This document shows, piece after piece, positions 57,771-64,000 of a stretch of 64,000 nt of DNA. A program made the position numbers and the translations under genes. Source of the DNA: Fragilaria crotonensis. Taxonomy: Eukaryota > Bacillariophyta > Fragilariophyceae > Fragilariales > Fragilariaceae. Within the stretch, counting starts at the first letter, position 1, and each line of letters starts with the position of its first letter. Location of the stretch: the NCBI GenBank assembly GCA_022925895.1, contig JAKSYS010000191.1:27642-91641 (forward strand), read 5' to 3'. The notes below the pieces were generated by a model. The model was not told the DNA's origin. It searched no databases and saw only the letters and a program-made list of their open reading frames with translations.

Positions 57771-60260
57771 ATGTCATTACTTACCAAACCGCTCGTGGAC
57801 ATGACTGCCAAGGTCGGCGGTCGCATCGTCCAACCGGCCAATACCTGCGCCAGCGTCGAACCGCCAACTCCACTCGAACTAAGCTTCAATGCTACGCTGG
57901 TGGAGTACATCCGCGACCACATCCCCCTCGAGTCCACCGAGGGAATCCAGCGTCGGGAACGAGCGCTCAATCGGTTGGGACAATTGTCACGGGAATGGAT
58001 CCAACATGTCTGTCGTAAAAAGGGATTGCCACCGGATGTCGTGGAAATGGCCGGAGGACAATTGTTCACGTCGGGATCCTACCGTTTGGGAGTCCACGAA
58101 CCGGGAGCAGATATAGATACGATCCTGGTAGCACCCAATATGTGTACCAGAGAAGATTTCTTTGGAGAAATAATGGAAAACGACAAGCGAGATCCAGAAT
58201 CGTTGGCCGAACGGATTCGAAGGCATCCGGATGTTACCAATTTTGTCCCCGTTGAGGGAGCCGCTGTTCCGTTGCTAACATTTGATTGGGAAGGAGTCAA
58301 CATCGACTTCCTGTTCGCGCGACCCACGACGGCATCCGTGCCCACCACTTTTGATATTGACAATGATGCCGTTCTTGACGGTGTGGACGGAGCGACAGAA
58401 AAATCACTCAACGGACCTCGAGTGACGAACCTCATTGCCAAACTCGTCAGTGGCACTCCCGAAAGGTACCAAACTTTTCTCTCCGTCGTCCGCTGCGTCC
58501 GTAAATGGTGTAAGGCGCGGGGCCTTTACAGCAACAAGATGGGGTATTGGGGAGGTGTCAATATCAACATTGCAGTGGCATTCTGTGTCCAACTATACCC
58601 TCTGGATTGTCCAGCCGCACTGTTACGAAAATTCTTTTTGGTCCTCGGTCATGTCTGGCCTTGGCCCAAGCCGATGATGTTAACAAAGCCTCACGATGCT
58701 GGGTATGGATTGACTGTTTGGAGTCCGCAACACAACCCTAGAAATTCACACGCACCCATCATTACCCCAGCATACCCGGCGATGAATTCGTCGCTCTCTA
58801 TGTCGCGGCAGACGTTGCAAATCATGACAGGAGAATTTCGTCGCGGCTTTGCAATTGTAGATCAGCTGTGGAAGGACCATCAACAAAATCCAAACTCCTA
58901 CTCGTCGGACTGGTCCAAACTATTCCACCCTTCCGACTTTTTCATTGAATACCCAAATTATCTTTCTCTCTGTGTCGTTGGACCGACCCAGTCGGACGCC
59001 CAAACGTGGAAAATGTTTTGTGAATCTCGTCTTCGAGTGCTGGTCAGCAACATGTTGGGGAAATCGCTGCCGCTGAAGAAGATTCAGCTCTGGAATAAGG
59101 AGATCAAAGCATGCATTGCCGATCGAGGCGCTCTTTTAACCAAGGCGCAACGAGAGAATTCTGCTACCTACTTTGTGGGCTTCCAGATTGACAAGTTGCG
59201 GATGAGGGGCAAGGAGCTCAATATTGAAGCACAGTTGCATAACTTTTCTCAATGGGAATTGTCCAAGTTCCAACCGCTTGTGCCTGGGATGGACATGGTG
59301 GCGAAGTCCTTTCGAGTCAAGGAACTCCCTAAGGTGTGCTTTCCAGATGGCGATAAGGCGGCAGCCATGAAGCGGCGTCGTGAACTGCGCGATGCCGATC
59401 CACGATTGCAAATTCGACGGAAGGAACGGGAGTTGCAAAAGAAAAAGGCAAAGTTGTCAGCAATCATGGCCAAGAAGGCAAAGGACGAGGAGGAAAAGCA
59501 GGCTTCCGATGATGGAGATCGCAAACGCAAACGTGATGAGAATAGTGCGGAGGATGAGGAAGAAATCAAAATCAAGGAAGAACTTGAAGAATTAATTGTC
59601 AAACAGGAACATGTTGATGATGAGGTTAAGTTTAGTGACGATGTAGATGAGACAGCTGTCGCAGACGCGAGCGAGGAAGCCAACTTGTTGGAAAACATTT
59701 TTGACTCCACACTGGAAGACGGCGGCAAAACGCGCGAAGAAGCCGAATCCGACCGTCGCAAATTATTGGCCGGAGAATTGTTGGATCAAGCTGATGATGA
59801 GGACGCTGGTGCCGATGATGAAGACGACGAGGATGCACTCGTTTATAGCGGCGACTCTGCCCGTGACACTTTCATGGTGCCGCGCATCAAAAAGCGACTA
59901 CACAACAACAAGCACAGCTTGCCGCTCAGCAAGGAGGAGTCGGAGATTCTTCGAAAGGCAGGCATTACTATTGTAAGTGACGACGAACAAAAGATTGTTG
60001 GTGGCAATATGATTCTTCCTTGGCGGCAACAGACTCAGGATAGCACTATCAAGAGTGCTCGCATCACTTTCAAAACGAAGTGGGATATCGTTGAATTGGA
60101 CTCCAATGGCCATATTGTGGACAAGGGCGACGAAGACTTCACCCCAAGTAGCAAGTGGACAGGGCGCATAGCTGGATTCGAATTCAAATTGGGTGAGCGA
60201 GGGTTGGGATACTATCGCACAGGCAAGAAGGTTGTAGTGCCGTCGAATACGGCATACTAA
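57771..60260 (+). CDS. PAP: Nuclear poly(A) polymerase with acidic C-terminal extension
   Basis: Single exon, 829 aa, ATG at 57771. Conserved blocks in order: GGQLFTSGSYRLGVHEPGAD followed by IDTILVAP (~96-124, holding the GS and the first two catalytic aspartates of DID), VNIDFLFAR (third aspartate, ~177), YQTFLSVVRCVRKWCKARGL, and GYWGGVNINIAVAFCVQLYP. The poly(A) polymerase central and RNA-binding domains follow (HDAGYGLTVWSPQHNPRNSH, ADRGALLTK). After ~540 there is a Lys/Glu-rich coiled, acidic region (EEDEEEIKIKEE-type), then a compact C-terminal module WTGRIAGFEFKLGERGLGYY. The extension is longer than the yeast enzyme (568 aa), and I cannot assign the terminal module. It adds poly(A) tails to cleaved pre-mRNA in the nucleus. 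The single-exon structure is unusual among its neighbours. Confidence 0.92.
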   Translation: MSLLTKPLVDMTAKVGGRIVQPANTCASVEPPTPLELSFNATLVEYIRDHIPLESTEGIQRRERALNRLGQLSREWIQHVCRKKGLPPDVVEMAGGQLFTSGSYRLGVHEPGADIDTILVAPNMCTREDFFGEIMENDKRDPESLAERIRRHPDVTNFVPVEGAAVPLLTFDWEGVNIDFLFARPTTASVPTTFDIDNDAVLDGVDGATEKSLNGPRVTNLIAKLVSGTPERYQTFLSVVRCVRKWCKARGLYSNKMGYWGGVNINIAVAFCVQLYPLDCPAALLRKFFLVLGHVWPWPKPMMLTKPHDAGYGLTVWSPQHNPRNSHAPIITPAYPAMNSSLSMSRQTLQIMTGEFRRGFAIVDQLWKDHQQNPNSYSSDWSKLFHPSDFFIEYPNYLSLCVVGPTQSDAQTWKMFCESRLRVLVSNMLGKSLPLKKIQLWNKEIKACIADRGALLTKAQRENSATYFVGFQIDKLRMRGKELNIEAQLHNFSQWELSKFQPLVPGMDMVAKSFRVKELPKVCFPDGDKAAAMKRRRELRDADPRLQIRRKERELQKKKAKLSAIMAKKAKDEEEKQASDDGDRKRKRDENSAEDEEEIKIKEELEELIVKQEHVDDEVKFSDDVDETAVADASEEANLLENIFDSTLEDGGKTREEAESDRRKLLAGELLDQADDEDAGADDEDDEDALVYSGDSARDTFMVPRIKKRLHNNKHSLPLSKEESEILRKAGITIVSDDEQKIVGGNMILPWRQQTQDSTIKSARITFKTKWDIVELDSNGHIVDKGDEDFTPSSKWTGRIAGFEFKLGERGLGYYRTGKKVVVPSNTAY

Positions 60261-60566
60261 TCTCTGAGACCTTCGTAGACCCTAGCTTAATGAGTGCTGG
60301 AGTACCATGGTAGCCTCTAGTTTCTCGGAATAAGTCCGTGCGCGGTTATCATCACATAGGAATCGTTTTGATTTCCCCACTGCAACGGTAACAAGGGTAT
60401 CGGAAATGAGATGAATCGGGTACTCAAGTTTATTCGGTGCATTCGCTGTGGACAAATAAAGTAGTCGATGGGGCAGATTAACAAGGGCCTATCTATGCAA
60501 CTGATCGGGGTTCTTGCACGTCACGTAAACACACAACGGGGACAGATTTAACAAACGATACTAGGA
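60261..60566. other. Convergent intergenic region PAP / FAD enzyme
   Basis: 306 bp between two stop codons; nothing recognised beyond presumed 3' UTRs. Confidence 0.4.
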
Positions 60567-62443
60567 TTATAGCTGTAGCAAACCTCGTAATTGTTGGTAA
60601 AGCATCCAAGGAGCTGCAGGAATAACCTCACTTGGAGCCAACGCTCTCGCAGTCTTGGCAAATTGACGGAGGGCTGCCAATTGCGCCGAATCCGGAGGTA
60701 CGGGGATGACATCGGCGGTTACACCCGACAAACCAAAGTCAACGGCCACGGCCTGGGCGGCTTGTCGACCAGTGACTACCGCCTTTTCTGTACTCCACGA
60801 CGCATGTCCCGTCCGGTCAATCCAATCCCCGCAAATGTACAGTCCTACATCACCACCAGACGTTAACTTGACATTGGGAGAGGTGGATGCAGAATCAACG
60901 CAAAAATGCGAAACGGCATCTCGCGCCCTCACTACCGAAAAGTCTATTACGTCGGCTCGGTCGAGTGGGGTCACAGCAAGTGCCGCTGCGACGGCCCGCA
61001 GGGTCACTGCCACAATTTCTTCATCAGATTTTGCCGCCAACGAATCGGCTCGAAAATAATCCACTTCTAGGGCGGCGGTCGCAGTGTTGCGAGATGGGGC
61101 AAAATCGTCTTGTAATCGCTGCAAATCGTAAATACAAAATCCAGTCTCCGCAAGATCTTTGGGAAGAACTCGGGGACCGCAGACCACAGCCGGCGCTTCG
61201 CGCATGGCATGAGCCATGCTGGGATGCAACTGCGTCGAGTCGCCATTCGGGTAGGTGGTTATGACGGGTGAGGGCTTGAGGAAAAGACGGACGGCGACGC
61301 ACGTTACTCCGCGAAGTTTGTTCCAGTTAATAGGAATGGTTTGGAGGGGTGGACACTGTGGGACAAGCCGCTTCATTGCAGTCCCTCCAACCGCCATGAT
61401 AATGGCGTCGCATTCAATCGATTCCGAGTCGTTATGGACATTGATTAGGTATTTTCTGGTGGACGAGGAATCGGAGGTAATACTTGTCACTTTGGATGAT
61501 CCGCGAATTTCCACACCTCGTGCTTGCAAAAGACTCGCCCATGGTTTGAATATCTTCTCCGCAATACTTCCCCTGCACCATCGAACATCAAATGCCCCCT
61601 TGGATTGTAGGGCAAAGACATGAAAACATGAGAGCGCGGCCGCTGCCGAACAATCGTATCCAGGTGTCATTGGCAGAACATGCAGCAGAGGCGACACCAA
61701 TTCTCGGTAGAGTGTTGGCGTAACTCCCGCGGTTGCAAGGAATAGATGCTCGGCGGAGATGCTATCGTAGCGTTTCCACGATTCCCTCTCGTCTTGTACA
61801 AAGTCTGCCCAAACTCCCAGCAGCCCCACAGCACTGAGGCGATCCAAGAGAGAAAGCGGTGATGCTGAGTTGAAATCTGACAGCAAAGCAAGGTCCAAAG
61901 GTGGTGGCATTAATTTAACAAGCTGCTGCAGCGGTTCTGGAAGCTGGGACAATACTTGGGAGTCGACGCTCTCAGTTCCATCTCTTAGCATCACTGGAGC
62001 GACTGCCACCTTGCCACTCTCGGATACAAGTATGGAAGGAACATACGGCGTCAGCACTTGATCCAACTTCAGGCCGATGCGTTCAATAGCAGCAAAGGTA
62101 TTACGATATTCTCTCCAGAAACCATGCAATCCTGCGGCTTCAACTGGTCGACCCGCACGTGGGGCACCAGCACCGCGAGCCTGGACCCTGGCGCGGGCGT
62201 CCAGCAATATGATTTCGGCATCTGAAGAGGTGCTGAGGGCATCGGCGGCGCTAAATCCTGCCCATCCGCCGCCAACTATGACGATGCGGCGCTGTTGTGG
62301 ATTGTGTCAGCGTTGAATGAAGACGCCGTTGCCTGCAGGGCATGAGCACGTTTTTGCATCCATGCGCCATTAGTATTACCATGGGTAACAAATGCGTTAC
62401 AATTCGCGAGAAGGATTCCAACGGAGCAGAGAAAAAGTTGCAT
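60567..62443 (-). CDS. Plastid-targeted FAD-dependent carotenoid-desaturase-like amine-oxidase family enzyme
   Basis: The first exon (62443-62333) encodes MQLFLCSVGILLANCNAFVT, a signal peptide with NA-F at its end, the bipartite plastid signal used by diatoms (cleavage before Phe). The main exon 62291-60567 begins RRIVIVGGGWAGFSAADALS, the dinucleotide-binding motif. It continues with RPVEAAGLHGFWREYRNTFA and FDVRWCRGSIAEKIFKPWAS and ends with the flavin-binding GLYICGDWIDRTGHASWSTE block. The order matches plant FAD/NAD(P)-binding phytoene/zeta-carotene desaturase-like proteins. The two parts lie in different frames. Either a 41-bp GC-AG intron joins them (62292-62332, CTGCAG/GCAACG..ACAACAG, 611 aa), or one base is missing. 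The carotenoid substrate is inferred only from family likeness. Confidence 0.8.
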
Positions 62444-62919
62444 CACGTCGCCGTTTCAGAGAAGGTTCACCTGGGTGTCATGTGTTCCAAATCGAAATGC
62501 AATGAAGATCGTTGAACACTCGTCAACACAGATCTCGAAATGAAATAAAGTGGCATCAAAAGTTTCGACATACGCCGAGCGCCAAGTAGCCTCGAGTACT
62601 AGTACTAGTACCAGTACACTGTACAGAAGAATGCATAGAACGCAACGGCATGCGTCACAGCGTCACAGCCGTTTCTCAGCCGACTTTCTCCATAACTACT
62701 GGAGTACTAGTACCTGGTACCGTAAGAGACAGAGTGACAGTGCGACAGTGACAGCGAACCAGCGTAGAAACGACATGGTGCAAGTATTACCAAAAACAAC
62801 AAGGAGATCAACGTGTATCTCGTACTTTTGACGACAGTCTGCTTTCAGCCTTGTTGTTGATCGGAGATCTATAGGCTTATCGCTTATTGCAGTACTTTAT
62901 TTGTTAGACTTATTCAACC
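62444..62919. promoter_or_regulatory. Divergent intergenic region FAD enzyme / C1-FDX
   Basis: 476 bp between two outward starts; presumed promoters of both genes. It contains ACTAGTACTAGTACCAGTAC (62594-62615) and GTACTAGTACCTGGTACCGT (62700-62725), the window's GTAC palindrome theme. Confidence 0.4.
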
Positions 62920-63517
62920 ATGTTGTCTCTTGCACGTCAACTTACATCGAAGTCGACTCGCTTTTCTGTGGTAGCTCGTGCCTTGAGCTCATCAGCAGTG
63001 GCAGATGCTCCGTCGATCAGGGATAACATCGTGTCCCTTACCTTCGTTGACCCGTCTGGCGCTCGTCGAAAGGTTCCTGCAATGGTTGGTACGTACTGCA
63101 CTGGATTAACCCTTCTTCGAAACTTGTCTGATTATGGGTGTCCACTCATGCTATTCATCCACTGTGTTTGGTCTGTTTCTCGCAGGCGACACCATCTGGG
63201 AAGTCGCCGAGTTGCACAAAATTGATTTGGGCCCCGCATCCGTCGGGGCACCATTCGAAGCCGTAAGAAGCGCAGAATGGACGGAACCCCTCTTTGGCGA
63301 AGGTCCCACTTCTGGATTCGACCACGTCCTCTTGGCCGGAAAGGGTGCCGACACTGCACCTCCCAGGAATGAACAAGAATTGCGCATGTTGCAACATTAT
63401 TGGGATTATGATGAAATCTTCCCCGAATCGCGCTTGGCTTGTGTTATTCCCGTTAACAAGGCCATGGATGGGATGATCGTTTATGTGCCTGATCGTATTG
63501 TTGATGATATTCCATAA
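62920..63517 (+). CDS. C1-FDX-like mitochondrial complex I subunit (ferredoxin fold without iron-sulfur cysteines)
   Basis: Two exons, 62920-63088 and 63186-63517, with a 97-bp phase-1 intron (GTACGT..TCGCAG), giving 166 aa. The N-terminus MLSLARQLTSKSTRFSVVAR is a mitochondrial presequence. The body reads like an adrenodoxin-type ferredoxin (NIVSLTFVDPSGARRKVPAM, GDTIWEVAELHKIDLG). The C-terminus SRLACVIPVNKAMDGMIVYV followed by PDRIVDDIP matches the C1-FDX protein of plant complex I. The mature part has only one cysteine, so it cannot hold a 2Fe-2S cluster. In plants and Tetrahymena this protein sits in the bridge between the membrane and matrix arms of complex I. A diatom homologue suggests a similar bridge. 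Divergent from the FAD enzyme, convergent on DUF711. Confidence 0.8.
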
Positions 63518-63633
63518 TGCTGGAGTACAAGTATTTTAAGGTTGTGTATTGTCAACTTCGAGTAGTCTACAAATGCTGATATTATATTTTTAATGGGGTG
63601 AGCCCATCTATTTCTACAAATCTCGACTCCAAC

Positions 63634-64000
63634 CTATTTAATAGAAAAGATGGAACTGTTGCACAGGTACGGCGAATCAAAGTTGGTCCGCTCTCCAGCG
63701 CGTTTCCCCGGCACGGGAAAAACTCGACAACTTAATGGCTTGTTCCATCGTGCCGCCAAATTCGCCACATCCAACAGTAGCGACGTCAGCGCACCAGGCG
63801 ACACATCGCCCTCAATCGGAACCGTATCCACACCTACCCCACACACGGCACTAATACTTAGCAGGTTCGATATTCGTAAGTCGGATGATGCCAATTCGGC
63901 GAGCCGCAAATCCTCGCAGACGGGCAGCATGAATCCACAATATCCAGTGGTGGTGATGTTTGGCAGATTCTGAAGCGCCACCGTCAACGGCGGCCGCCGC
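63634..64000 (-). CDS. UPF0210/DUF711 family protein, C-terminal part (runs off the right edge)
   Basis: The minus-strand frame is open from the window edge (64000) to a stop at 63634. The ~120 visible residues match the C-terminus of DUF711: TTGYCGFMLPVCEDLRLAEL, NLLSISAVCGVGVDTVPI, then RWNKPLSCRVFPVPGKRAGE followed by RTNFDSPYLCNSSIF. The family is widespread in bacteria and algae; its biochemical function is not established. This part is intact and lacks introns. The start lies outside the window. It converges on C1-FDX with 116 bp between stops. Confidence 0.85.
   Translation of the reverse strand, partial: RRPPLTVALQNLPNITTTGYCGFMLPVCEDLRLAELASSDLRISNLLSISAVCGVGVDTVPIEGDVSPGALTSLLLDVANLAARWNKPLSCRVFPVPGKRAGERTNFDSPYLCNSSIFSIK

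Noticed and set aside
1-64000. Prokaryotic-type features (operons, Shine-Dalgarno sites, CRISPR arrays, insertion sequences)
   Set aside because: Spliced genes, organelle presequences and eukaryote-only families throughout; none of the repeats has the spacer structure of a CRISPR array.

Overview
This is nuclear DNA from a photosynthetic stramenopile, most likely a diatom. The strongest marker is a complete aureochrome (bZIP + LOV, 46479-48254), a photoreceptor class known only from photosynthetic stramenopiles. Supporting signs are a bipartite plastid presequence with a phenylalanine at the cleavage site (gene at 60567-62443), short introns of about 49-255 bp with GTRNGT donors and YAG acceptors, and compact convergent or divergent gene pairs. 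Species cannot be fixed from the window. Exon structures were assigned by hand from reading-frame continuity, splice motifs and recognised protein families; none was confirmed with transcripts.

Layout. (1) 0-8.5 kb is gene-dense: BMT2-type rRNA methyltransferase, CTF18 clamp loader, ethanolamine-phosphate cytidylyltransferase, and a proline/glutamine-rich unknown protein. (2) 8.5-33 kb is repeat-rich. It holds a secreted metallophosphoesterase, a secreted HExxH metallopeptidase with a 30-bp minisatellite tail, a membrane-anchored cytochrome-b5-like (MAPR/neuferricin) gene with two broken copies, a HAD phosphatase, an ShK-domain protein and a small mitochondrial-type protein. Between them lie several elements with terminal inverted repeats, a tRNA-derived SINE with 17-bp target duplications, a 984-bp tandem duplication and a palindromic 21-bp repeat array. 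(3) 33-37 kb has one nuclear-type unknown gene and a long stretch without recognisable genes. (4) 36.8-64 kb is again gene-dense: CDIN1-like nuclease, ERD2-like receptor, a signal-peptide WW protein, Kelch-BTB protein, aureochrome, NOG1, an LRR protein, poly(A) polymerase, a plastid FAD desaturase-like enzyme, a cysteine-less ferredoxin-like complex I subunit (C1-FDX) and the end of a DUF711 protein, with two further MITE-like elements at 56-57.5 kb.

The genes are mainly housekeeping (rRNA maturation: BMT2, NOG1; replication: CTF18; mRNA 3' ends: PAP; Kennedy pathway; ER retrieval; respiration) and do not form one pathway. Four conserved genes (metallopeptidase, HAD, Kelch-BTB, NOG1), and possibly a fifth (FAD enzyme), carry a single-base frame break, most in short mononucleotide runs. 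This looks more like consensus error in the assembly than gene decay. The most interesting non-genic observations are the reciprocal remnants of a duplicated MAPR/HAD gene pair, the SINE, the set of TIR elements, and the palindromic array that repeats a 5' splice-site core on both strands.
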